This document shows positions 32,758 through 39,568 of a stretch of DNA of 45,462 nt, one piece after another. Below the pieces are notes generated by a model, which saw only the letters and a list, made by a program, of their open reading frames with translations, had not been told where the DNA came from and made no database searches. The stretch's first letter is position 1, and each line of letters opens with the position of its first letter. The stretch spans positions 1 to 45,462 of the forward strand of contig CAYGZA010000010.1 of the NCBI GenBank assembly GCA_964354135.1, written 5' to 3'. Both the position numbers and the translations under genes were made by a program. This DNA is from CAYGZA01 sp964354135. Lineage in GTDB: Bacteria > Planctomycetota > Planctomycetia > Pirellulales > Thermoguttaceae.

Positions 32758-32784
32758 GCGCCCGCGAAGCCGCCCCGGGCGTAA

Positions 32785-32813
32785 TTGACCCTGCTCTTGC
32801 CCGCCTATAGAAT
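32785..32813 (+). promoter_or_regulatory. Promoter of the nuo operon
   Basis: TTGACC (32785-32790), a 17-bp spacer and TAGAAT (32808-32813). The start would be near 32820, about 75 nt before the nuoA GTG. It is the only good sigma-70 match in the last 100 bp before nuoA. Confidence 0.6.
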
Positions 32814-32894
32814 GGCCGAATCTGTACCTCCAGCGGGTGACGTTTGGAGAACCGTCGACTCGCCCACGCTGGCCCAGCAACCCGGAGGTATGTG

Positions 32895-33344
32895 GTGCAG
32901 ACTGCGGTGCTTCCCATTCTCTTGTTCGTCGGAGCCGCGACCGGACTGGCGGTGTTGCTGCTGGCCCTGGGATTGGCGTTCAACCCGGCGCGGCCCGGCC
33001 GGGTCAAACGAATGCCCTATGAAAGCGGCATGGACCCGATCCACGACACGCGGCGACGCTTCGACGTGCGGTTCCACCTGCTGGCGATTGCATTCCTGGT
33101 TTTCGACGTGGAACTGCTGTTTCTCTACCCGTGGGCGGTGGCCGTGCGTCGTTTGCCCGGCGAGCCGGCTCCGGCCGTCCAACCGCTCGATGCACCGGCG
33201 GCGGCCGTCCTTGCGAAGGCAACGGCGGAACCCGCGGCGAGGGGCGCCGTGCGGCCAATGTTCGTCGGAGGGATGGTTTTCCTTGCCCTGTTGACCCTCG
33301 GTTTCGTGTACGACTGGCGCAAAGGGGTCTTCCGGTGGCGGTAG
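32895..33344 (+). CDS. nuoA: NADH-quinone oxidoreductase subunit A
   Basis: 149 residues from a GTG at 32895 with GGAGG 6 nt upstream; a GTG at 32892 or a TTG at 32844 are alternatives. NuoA is a three-helix membrane subunit at the heel of complex I. PYESGMDPI is the family signature (YECG in most members, here Ser in place of Cys), and FDVRFHLLAIAFLVFDVELLFLYPWAV is the conserved loop plus helix with the acidic residues. An extra stretch of about 40 residues rich in Ala and Pro lies between helices 2 and 3. The end overlaps nuoB by 10 nt. Confidence 0.92.
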   Translation: MQTAVLPILLFVGAATGLAVLLLALGLAFNPARPGRVKRMPYESGMDPIHDTRRRFDVRFHLLAIAFLVFDVELLFLYPWAVAVRRLPGEPAPAVQPLDAPAAAVLAKATAEPAARGAVRPMFVGGMVFLALLTLGFVYDWRKGVFRWR

Positions 33345-33895
33345 AGCTGCCCGACAACGTGATCGTCACCAAGCTCGACAAGCTGGTGAGCTGGTGCCGC
33401 AAGAACAGCCTGTGGCCGATGCCCTATGCCACCGCCTGCTGCGGGATCGAGCTGATGGCCACCGGGGCCAGCCGCCACGACATGGCCCGCTTTGGGGCCG
33501 AGGTGTTCCGCTTCAGCCCCCGGCAGTGCGACCTGCTGATCGTTGCCGGTCGGGTGGTGATGAAGATGCTCCCCGTGCTGCAGCGGATCTGGCTCCAGAT
33601 GCACGAGCCGAAGTGGTGCATCTCGATGGGGGCCTGCGCATCCACCGGCGGCGTGTTCGACACCTACGCGGTGGTGCAGGGGATCGATCGGTTCATCCCG
33701 GTCGACATGTACGCCCCCGGCTGTCCACCGCGGCCGGAACAACTGCTCCAGGCGATCATCGACTTGCAGGAGAAGATCCAGCGCGGGGGGACGATGTTCG
33801 GACGGGAGTTCGTGACGCCCGAGCGGCAGCGACCGCCGCGGGCACTGCGGGAATCAGCAGGGACGTTGAGGGAGTTGAACGGAGGAAGCCGATGA
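33335..33895 (+). CDS. nuoB: NADH-quinone oxidoreductase subunit B (N2 cluster)
   Basis: 186 residues from a GTG at 33335, preceded by AAAGGGG 7 nt upstream and overlapping nuoA. The N2 [4Fe-4S] ligands are the tandem Cys pair in ATACCGIELMA, the Cys in MGACASTGG and the Cys in YAPGCPPRPE. It passes electrons to quinone at the NuoB/NuoD interface. The C-terminus (RPPRALRESAGTLRELNGGSR) goes beyond the usual core. Its stop overlaps the methyltransferase start (ATGA, 33892-33895). That is unusual, because nuoC normally follows. Confidence 0.96.
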   Translation: MAVELPDNVIVTKLDKLVSWCRKNSLWPMPYATACCGIELMATGASRHDMARFGAEVFRFSPRQCDLLIVAGRVVMKMLPVLQRIWLQMHEPKWCISMGACASTGGVFDTYAVVQGIDRFIPVDMYAPGCPPRPEQLLQAIIDLQEKIQRGGTMFGREFVTPERQRPPRALRESAGTLRELNGGSR

Positions 33896-34929
33896 AATGC
33901 CGTCACCGGCAGACGCTCTTCGTGGTGGACGCGCCGTCCGGTCGGCCTCCCAACGGAACAACCGCAACGTGCGAGCGGCTTGCGAGGTTGGACGTTTGTC
34001 CGGAATTGAGGGACCGGCTGTTGCCTCTGTGTCGGCTGCGCCGTGGGGAGGTCTGGCAGGATCCGGTTCGCGGACACCGCGTGGGGGCTCTCGACGCCTC
34101 CTGCGGCGCCGACATGGAACGCCTCACGGACGGCGAGAAGGCCTCGTTGGCGATTCACGACCCACCCTACAACGTTGTGGTCGGGAACAAGAAGTCGGAA
34201 TCGCTTTCCAAGAAGGCGTTGACCTCGTACTTGGAGTTCTCCAGACAATGGGTGCGCAACGCGATCGCCGCTTTGCGGGCGGATGCCCACTTCTACGTAT
34301 GGATGGGAGCGGATTACAGAGACGGCTTCGAGCCGCTGCCCGACTTCATGGTGATGATGAGGGAGTTCCCGGAGTTGCAGGCCCGCAATTTCATAACCAT
34401 GAGGAACCAGCGGGGGTACGGGACCCAGAAGAACTGGATGTGGATTCGCCAAGAATTGCTGTACTACGTCAAGGGCACCCCCCCATTCCGTGTGGTGTAC
34501 ACTGAGATTCCCAAGATTCTCCGGGGGTACTACAAGGAAGTCAACGGCAAGATCACGGAGAACCTCCAGCGCAGCAAGTCGCAGACGCTTCGACCGGGCA
34601 ACGTCTGGGTGGACATTCAGCAGGTTTTCTATCGCATGGAAGAGAACGTGCCGGGATGCTACGCACAGAAGCCGCTCCGCGCGATCGAGCGGATCTTCCT
34701 GTCGAGCAGCGAGGAGGAGGACCTCGTGGTGGACTTCTTTGCCCATTCCGGCACGACGCTGCTCGCCGGCGAGAGGCTGAACCGCCGGGTGTACACGTGC
34801 GATCTTGACCCGATCTTCGCCGAACTGGCGATCCGAAGGCTGGAGCGCTATCGGAGCACGGGAAAAAGCGGCTGGCAATGGCAAAACCCGTTCCTCGAAT
34901 TGTCCGCCCATAGAACGGAGCGCGTCTGA
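33892..34929 (+). CDS. Type II DNA methyltransferase (beta-class, probable N6-adenine or N4-cytosine)
   Basis: 345 residues. Motif IV (LAIHDPPYNVV, DPPY at residues 90-93) comes first, and the AdoMet-binding motif I (VVDFFAHSGTTLLAGERLNR) lies near the C-terminus (about 280-297), followed by YTCDLDP. The IV-before-I order marks the beta class. DPPY favours adenine-N6, although N4-cytosine cannot be excluded. The target-recognition region (about 110-270) is rich in Trp, Tyr and Lys. The start overlaps the nuoB stop (ATGA) and the stop overlaps the nuclease start (TGATG), so all three would be translationally coupled. Codon use is less GC-biased than in nuo genes, a sign of transfer. It would protect the host from the adjacent nuclease. 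Confidence 0.9.
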   Translation: MKCRHRQTLFVVDAPSGRPPNGTTATCERLARLDVCPELRDRLLPLCRLRRGEVWQDPVRGHRVGALDASCGADMERLTDGEKASLAIHDPPYNVVVGNKKSESLSKKALTSYLEFSRQWVRNAIAALRADAHFYVWMGADYRDGFEPLPDFMVMMREFPELQARNFITMRNQRGYGTQKNWMWIRQELLYYVKGTPPFRVVYTEIPKILRGYYKEVNGKITENLQRSKSQTLRPGNVWVDIQQVFYRMEENVPGCYAQKPLRAIERIFLSSSEEEDLVVDFFAHSGTTLLAGERLNRRVYTCDLDPIFAELAIRRLERYRSTGKSGWQWQNPFLELSAHRTERV

Positions 34930-35633
34930 TGGATCTTGCGGAGCTGCGCCGCCATTTGGACGGTCTGGCGGAGTCGCTGGAGAGCGAAGATCGGACGCTG
35001 CTTGCCGCGCGGCTGGGAGGATTGACCTCCGTCTTCCCGTTCGACGAGTATGAGTACCTCATCAGCTTCCTCCTTGATCGCCAGCGGATTTCATTCGCTG
35101 AGTACGAGTCGCTCCGCACCAAGTACGTCTCGACCAATCGGTACCTGGACCTTTACGGACTCTCGCCTCGGGTGTTTGGACAGGTTTGGGGGGAGAAGCA
35201 CCTGATGGACTTGGACGGGCGGTTTCGGAAGCCCGACCGTTCTCTCGACCCGAGCTACAGCGGGGAATACGATCTCTGGCTGGAGGGCGTCCGCGTTGAG
35301 GCTAAGGCATCCAGAGCCGTCAACAAGGAGAAACGCGGGAATCTCGCGACCAAGGCGCTACTCTACGGTGCCGAGGAGCCGCTCTGGATGAACTTCCAGC
35401 AGTTGAAGCTCGATGTCTGCGACGTTTTCGTCTTCATCGGCGTCTGGGTGGACAGGCTTCTCTATTGGGTCATGTCCAATGAGGAAGTCAAGGCAAACCG
35501 TTACTTCAGCCACCAACATCGAGGCGGTGTCGAGTACCAGATCGGAATCACGGATAAGAACCTGTTGGACTTCGCGGCCTATCAGTGCGAACCGGCGTCC
35601 CTCGCGGCCGTAGTGATCGGGAAGGGCCATTAG
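34929..35633 (+). CDS. Type II restriction endonuclease, PD-(D/E)xK type
   Basis: 234 residues from the ATG in TGATG. YSGEYDLWLEGVRVEAKAS gives the catalytic triad Asp115, Glu124 and Lys126 (D-x8-E-x-K) of the PD-(D/E)xK fold. The N-terminal part (about 1-90) is helical (YEYLISFLLDRQRISFAEYE), and the C-terminal half has VFVFIGVWVDRLLYWVM. No named isoschizomer was recognised, so the recognition site is unknown. The fit of size, catalytic motif and tight coupling to a methyltransferase supports a cognate nuclease. It ends 21 nt before nuoC, in the middle of the complex I operon. No controller (C) protein gene accompanies the pair, so expression would follow the nuo promoter. Confidence 0.82.
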   Translation: MDLAELRRHLDGLAESLESEDRTLLAARLGGLTSVFPFDEYEYLISFLLDRQRISFAEYESLRTKYVSTNRYLDLYGLSPRVFGQVWGEKHLMDLDGRFRKPDRSLDPSYSGEYDLWLEGVRVEAKASRAVNKEKRGNLATKALLYGAEEPLWMNFQQLKLDVCDVFVFIGVWVDRLLYWVMSNEEVKANRYFSHQHRGGVEYQIGITDKNLLDFAAYQCEPASLAAVVIGKGH

Positions 35634-35654
35634 CGGGGCAGGGAGTTGGCAGTC

Positions 35655-36152
35655 ATGACGGAACAAACGACAATCAGCGGGTTGAAGGCCGCGTTCCCCG
35701 ACGTTTCTTTCAGCGAGTTCCGCGGCCAAGCGCGCGTCGTCGTTCCGCGGGCCGCGATCTATCGGGTGCTCGAAACGCTCAAGAGCCAGCGCGGCTTCGA
35801 CCTCCTGGTGGACTTGACTTGCGTGGATTACCTCCATTACCGAGACGCCAAGGACCGCTTCGGGCTGGTCTACCTGCTGGCCAACACGCGGACCAACGAG
35901 CGGCTCACGGTGCGGACGTTCGTCAACGACCCGGAGCCGAGCGTCCCTTCCGTCGTCGGCCTGTGGGAAGGGGCGAACTGGCTGGAGCGGGAGGTGTGGG
36001 ACCTGTTTGGGATCCACTTCGAGGGCCATCCGGACCTGCGGCGGATCGTCCTGCCGGAGGAGTTCGCGGCCCACCCGCTCCGCAAGGACTACCCACTCCA
36101 AGGCCGCGGCGAGCGGCACAACTTCCCGGTGATTACAAGAGCCGAGAGCTGA
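35655..36152 (+). CDS. nuoC: NADH-quinone oxidoreductase subunit C
   Basis: 165 residues from the ATG at 35655 with AGGGAG about 9 nt upstream. FDLLVDLTCVDYLHY, FGLVYLLANTRTNERL and GANWLEREVWDLFGIHFEGHPDLRRI are diagnostic (the 30-kDa subunit signature ERE.yDlfGi.F.gHPdLrRi). RKDYPLQGRGER ends the core. It is a peripheral-arm subunit next to NuoD and NuoB. It is separate from nuoD rather than fused. It follows the inserted restriction gene and keeps its own SD sequence. Confidence 0.95.
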   Translation: MTEQTTISGLKAAFPDVSFSEFRGQARVVVPRAAIYRVLETLKSQRGFDLLVDLTCVDYLHYRDAKDRFGLVYLLANTRTNERLTVRTFVNDPEPSVPSVVGLWEGANWLEREVWDLFGIHFEGHPDLRRIVLPEEFAAHPLRKDYPLQGRGERHNFPVITRAES

Positions 36153-36261
36153 ATGAAGAATGACGTCGGAATTCGGAAGCCGGAAGTGCGAATTCGGAGA
36201 ACCAGTGGCAATGGCTCCCAACGCGCCTTCGACTTCCCCCTTCCGATTTCCGATTTCCCAC
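36151..36261. repeat. Inverted pair of heptad arrays in the nuoC-nuoD spacer
   Basis: Seven 7-bp units at 36151-36199 (GAATGAA, GAATGAC, GTCGGAA, TTCGGAA, GCCGGAA, GTGCGAA, TTCGGAG), a 27-bp centre, and five units of the opposite orientation at 36227-36261 (CTTCGAC, TTCCCCC, TTCCGAT, TTCCGAT, TTCCCAC). It starts on the nuoC stop codon and ends 11 bp before nuoD. Confidence 0.9.
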
Positions 36262-36272
36262 GTGATTGACCG

Positions 36273-37499
36273 ATGCCCCTGACGCCCGTTTCCTCAACCC
36301 GCGACCTCACCCACGACGAGCCGCAGCCGTACCTGTGGACGATGAACTTCGGGCCGCAGCACCCGGCCACGCACACGACCATCCACCTGGTGCTGAAGCT
36401 GGACGGCGAGCGGGTCGTCGACGCCATGCCCGACATCGGCTACCTCCACTCGGGCTTCGAGAAGCTCGGCGAGCACCTGGACTTCAACCAGTACGTCACC
36501 GTGACCGACCGGATGAACTACTGCTCGCCCATGGCCAACAACGTGGCCTGGCACCTGGCGGTCGAGAAGCTCCTGGGGATCGAGGTGCCGCCGCGGTGCC
36601 AGTACCTGCGGGTGATCGTCAGCGAGCTGGCCCGGATCGCCGACCACCTGGTGTGCAACGCGGCCGTGGGGCTCGATACGGGGGCGTTCACCTTCTTCGT
36701 CTACGCCTTCAACCCGCGGGAGCCGATCTACGACATCTTCGAGGCGCTTTGCGGGGCCCGCTTCACCAATAGCTACACCCGCGTGGGCGGCCTGATGTGC
36801 GATGCCTCGCCGCAGGCGATCCGGATGATCCAGGACTTCCTTCGCGGTCTCCCCAAGGTGATCTCCGACCTGCGCAAGCTCCTGGACCGCAACCGGATCT
36901 TCATGGACCGCACGCGGGGAATCGGGGTCCTGACCGAGGAGGAGGCGATCAACCGCAGCATCACCGGGCCTCTGGCGCGGGCCAGCGGCGTGACACGCGA
37001 CCTCCACAAGGACGAGCCCTACCTGGCCTACCGCGATTTCGACTTCCAGGTCTGCTGCGCCGAGGAGGGCGACTGCTACGCCCGCTACCTGGTCCGCATG
37101 GCGGAGATCGAAGAGAGCATGAAGATCGTTCATCAGGCGATCGAGAACCTGCCGCCGGGCCCGGTCAGCGTGGGGATCGACCACCGGATCGCGTTGCCGG
37201 CCAAGGAGCAGGTCTACAGCACGATTGAGGGGCTGATCTCGCACTTCGAGCTGTCGATGAGCAACCGGGGCTTTGTGGTGCCGTGCGAGGAGGTGTATTC
37301 GGCGGTGGAAGCGCCGAACGGCGAGCTGGGGTTCTACCTCGTCGGCGACGGGACGAACAGGGCCTATCGGGCCCGCTGCCGCCCGCCGTCGCTGTTGAAC
37401 CTGGCGCTTTTCCCGCACCTGGTCCGCGGCCACGCGATCAGCGACGTGGTGGCGGTGATGAGCAGCCTGAACATCATCGCGGCGGAACTGGATCGGTAG
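36273..37499 (+). CDS. nuoD: NADH-quinone oxidoreductase subunit D
   Basis: 408 residues. NFGPQHPATHTTIHLVLKLDG is the N-terminal family signature, containing the loop with the quinone-binding His. DIGYLHSGFEKLGE, TDRMNYCSPMANNVAW, RVGGLMCDAS and DRTRGIGVLT follow, ending with GHAISDVVAVMSSLNIIAAELDR. The 49-kDa-type subunit forms the quinone pocket with NuoB. No SD sequence lies before the ATG (TTTCCCACGTGATTGACCG). The 120-bp spacer before it is filled by an inverted heptad repeat. Confidence 0.96.
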   Translation: MPLTPVSSTRDLTHDEPQPYLWTMNFGPQHPATHTTIHLVLKLDGERVVDAMPDIGYLHSGFEKLGEHLDFNQYVTVTDRMNYCSPMANNVAWHLAVEKLLGIEVPPRCQYLRVIVSELARIADHLVCNAAVGLDTGAFTFFVYAFNPREPIYDIFEALCGARFTNSYTRVGGLMCDASPQAIRMIQDFLRGLPKVISDLRKLLDRNRIFMDRTRGIGVLTEEEAINRSITGPLARASGVTRDLHKDEPYLAYRDFDFQVCCAEEGDCYARYLVRMAEIEESMKIVHQAIENLPPGPVSVGIDHRIALPAKEQVYSTIEGLISHFELSMSNRGFVVPCEEVYSAVEAPNGELGFYLVGDGTNRAYRARCRPPSLLNLALFPHLVRGHAISDVVAVMSSLNIIAAELDR

Positions 37500-37502
37500 A
37501 CG

Positions 37503-37537
37503 GAAGGATGAAGGATGAGGGCTGAAGGATGAATGGG
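37503..37537. repeat. Heptad array across the nuoD-nuoE junction, unit GAAGGAT
   Basis: Five 7-bp units: GAAGGAT, GAAGGAT, GAGGGCT, GAAGGAT, GAATGGG. The nuoE ATG (37529) lies inside it, and the GAGGG of the third unit (7 nt before the ATG) can serve as its SD, so the repeat supplies the start region. Confidence 0.9.
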
Positions 37538-38026
37538 GCCGCGGCGGGTAAGAGAGTCCTGAGTGAGGAGATCGTTGGAACGATCCGGGAGTGCTTTCCG
37601 CGCTACCCCACGCGGCGGGCGGTGCTCTTGCCGGCGCTCCACGCGGTCAACGAGCGCTTGGGCTACGTGCCGCCGGAAGCCGTGGTGGAAATCGCCGAGC
37701 TCCTGGAGTTGGCGCCGGCCGAGGTGCAGGATACGCTCTCGTTCTACGGGTTCTTTCCGCAGGACCGGCCGCAGGGAAGGGTGCGGGTGTGGGTCTGCCG
37801 GTCGCTGAGTTGTGCCGCCCGGGGGAGCGAGGAGCTGCTGGAGTACCTCTGCCGGAGGCTGGGGATACAACCCGGCCAGACGACGCCGGACGGCCGCGTG
37901 ACGCTCCAGTACGCCGAGTGTCTGGGGGCCTGCGACTTCGCGCCGGCGATGCTGGCGGGCGACGTGCTGCTGAAGGACCTGACGCGGGAGAAGATCGATC
38001 AGTTTGTTAGTGGGGCGGGTTGGTAA
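37529..38026 (+). CDS. nuoE: NADH-quinone oxidoreductase subunit E
   Basis: 165 residues. Thioredoxin-like 24-kDa subunit with the [2Fe-2S] cluster N1a: VCRSLSCAARG gives Cys-x4-Cys and YAECLGACDFAP gives Cys-x3-Cys. PTRRAVLLPALHAVNERLGYVPPEAV is the N-terminal helical landmark, and AEVQDTLSFYGFF matches the family V.gvatFY..F block. It works with NuoF in NADH oxidation. The final codons (GAGW and the stop) fall in a GGCGGGTT/AACCCGCC palindrome (38014-38032), so the C-terminus is repeat-derived. Confidence 0.94.
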   Translation: MNGAAAGKRVLSEEIVGTIRECFPRYPTRRAVLLPALHAVNERLGYVPPEAVVEIAELLELAPAEVQDTLSFYGFFPQDRPQGRVRVWVCRSLSCAARGSEELLEYLCRRLGIQPGQTTPDGRVTLQYAECLGACDFAPAMLAGDVLLKDLTREKIDQFVSGAGW

Positions 38027-38032
38027 CCCGCC
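38014..38032. repeat. Palindromic repeat over the nuoE stop codon
   Basis: GGCGGGTT (38014-38021), loop GGT, AACCCGCC (38025-38032): a perfect 8-bp stem that contains the TAA stop of nuoE. It resembles the palindrome at 4121-4141. Confidence 0.8.
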
Positions 38033-38043
38033 GTGCCGGACGA

Positions 38044-38104
38044 CCGGGCCGACACGGCCCGGCTCTGAACCCTGAACCCTGGCCCCTGAACCCTGAACCC
38101 TGCC
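38044..38104. repeat. Hairpin plus heptad array in the nuoE-nuoF spacer, unit TGAACCC
   Basis: The hairpin CCGGGCC/GGCCCGG is followed by five 7-bp units at 38066-38100 (TGAACCC, TGAACCC, TGGCCCC, TGAACCC, TGAACCC) and TGCC, then the nuoF GTG. 38044-38087 is identical to 14326-14369. There is no SD sequence in front of nuoF. Confidence 0.92.
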
Positions 38105-39445
38105 GTGGACGAACCGGTACTCCTGGCCAATATCCGCAAAGAAGAGAGCCACACGCTGGCCGTCTACCAGGCGGGCGGGGGGTATCGTACGCTGCGGCGC
38201 GTGTTGAAAGAGATGTCGCCGGCGGACGTCGTTGCCGCCGTGCAGTCGAGCAATCTCCGCGGTCGCGGCGGCGCGGGCTTTCCCACCGGGCTGAAGTGGT
38301 CCTTCCTCCCCAAGGATCATCCCGGCCCGATCTACCTGTGCGTCAATGCCGACGAGAGCGAGCCGGGCACGTTTTCCAACCGGGTGCTCATGGAGCTCGA
38401 CCCGCACCAGGTCCTGGAGGGGATCATCCTCAGTTGCTACGCCACCCGGGCGAGCACGGCGTACATCTACCTGCGGTACGAGTATCCGCTTTGCTTTCAC
38501 CGGCTCCAGCAGGCGATTGCCGACTGCTACGAGGCCGGGTTGCTCGGCAAGCGGATTCTGGGGAGCGGTCTCTCCCTGGACGTGTACGTCCATCGCGGGG
38601 CGGCGGCGTACGTGTGCGGCGAGGAGACCGGCCTGATCGAAAGTCTCGAAGGCAACCGGGCCTGGCCGCGGATCAAGCCGCCGTTTCCGGCCGTCGAAGG
38701 GCTCTTCCGCAAGCCGACCGTGGTCAACAACGTCGAGACGCTGGCCTGCGTCACCCACATCCTCGACCGCGGCGTGGACTGGTTCCGCTCGATGGGCACC
38801 CCGCCGGACCCGCACGACCCCCGCGACCCCGGCAGCTTCGGGCCGAAGTTGTATTGCGTGAGCGGCCACGTGAATCGGCCGGGCTGCTACGAGGGACCGC
38901 TGGGGCTAGAGTGCCGCGAGGTGGTCGAAGAGTTCGCCGGCGGCGTGTGGAAAGGGCGGAAGGCGAAGGCGGTGGTTCCCGGCGGCCTGAGCACGGGCCT
39001 GCTCAGCGAAGAGGAGCTCGACACGCGACTGGACTTCAGCGGTCCGATCGAGGCCGGCTGTCTGGGTCTCGGGACTGCCGGCGTGATCGTGCTCGACGAG
39101 ACGTTCTCGATGATCGACTTCCTGCACAACAGTTGCCGCTTTTTCGCCCACGAGAGCTGCGGCCAGTGTACGCCCTGCCGCGAAGGGGCCCAGTGGGCGC
39201 TGGAGCTGGTGGAGCGGATCAAGGCCGGCCGCGGGCGCCTGCGGGACTTGGACCTGCTGCTGGAGATTGCCGATTCGATCGGGATCATCCCCGGCACGAC
39301 GATCTGCGGCCTGGCCGACGGGGCCGCCTGGCCGATCAAGAACGCGATCCGCAAGTTTCGCGACGAGTTCGAGGAGCACATCCGGCGCACCAATCCGGCG
39401 GGTTACTGCGTGACCGAGCCGGTGCCGGCGTTGGCACCCGTTTAA
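38105..39445 (+). CDS. nuoF: NADH-quinone oxidoreductase subunit F (NADH- and FMN-binding)
   Basis: 446 residues from a GTG at 38105. SNLRGRGGAGFPTGLKWSF is the NADH/FMN Gly-rich motif, and VNADESEPGTFSNR the FMN-contact block. YVCGEETGLIESLEGNR and PPFPAVEGLFRKPTVVNNVE follow. The N3 [4Fe-4S] cluster ligands are ESCGQCTPCREG (three Cys) and TTICGLADGAAWP (fourth). It takes the hydride from NADH and passes electrons through N3 to NuoG. The start has no SD sequence because the heptad array ends 4 nt before it. Confidence 0.96.
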   Translation: MDEPVLLANIRKEESHTLAVYQAGGGYRTLRRVLKEMSPADVVAAVQSSNLRGRGGAGFPTGLKWSFLPKDHPGPIYLCVNADESEPGTFSNRVLMELDPHQVLEGIILSCYATRASTAYIYLRYEYPLCFHRLQQAIADCYEAGLLGKRILGSGLSLDVYVHRGAAAYVCGEETGLIESLEGNRAWPRIKPPFPAVEGLFRKPTVVNNVETLACVTHILDRGVDWFRSMGTPPDPHDPRDPGSFGPKLYCVSGHVNRPGCYEGPLGLECREVVEEFAGGVWKGRKAKAVVPGGLSTGLLSEEELDTRLDFSGPIEAGCLGLGTAGVIVLDETFSMIDFLHNSCRFFAHESCGQCTPCREGAQWALELVERIKAGRGRLRDLDLLLEIADSIGIIPGTTICGLADGAAWPIKNAIRKFRDEFEEHIRRTNPAGYCVTEPVPALAPV

Positions 39446-39548
39446 CCGCCGCGGTTGCGCGGCGCGGTAGCGGTCAGTCAGCGTCCCACGGGGACAAGCC
39501 CCGTGGGGACGGGGAAAGGGCGTTTAGCCGCCGCGGTTGCGCGGCGCG
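39439..39548. repeat. Direct repeat pair with central palindrome in the nuoF-nuoG spacer
   Basis: Two 28-bp copies (39439-39466 and 39521-39548) differ at one base. The first includes the nuoF stop codon. Each contains GCCGCG/CGCGGC. Between them, CCCACGGGG (39485-39493) and CCCCGTGGG (39499-39507) form a 9-bp stem with loop ACAAG. This unit pads the spacer to 123 bp. Confidence 0.9.
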
Positions 39549-39568
39549 TGAACTGGCATGGCGCAAAC

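Noticed and set aside
33131..33334. Longer nuoB frame starting upstream within nuoA
   Set aside because: It would overlap most of nuoA. The GTG at 33335 has AAAGGGG at good spacing and gives the normal NuoB N-terminus.
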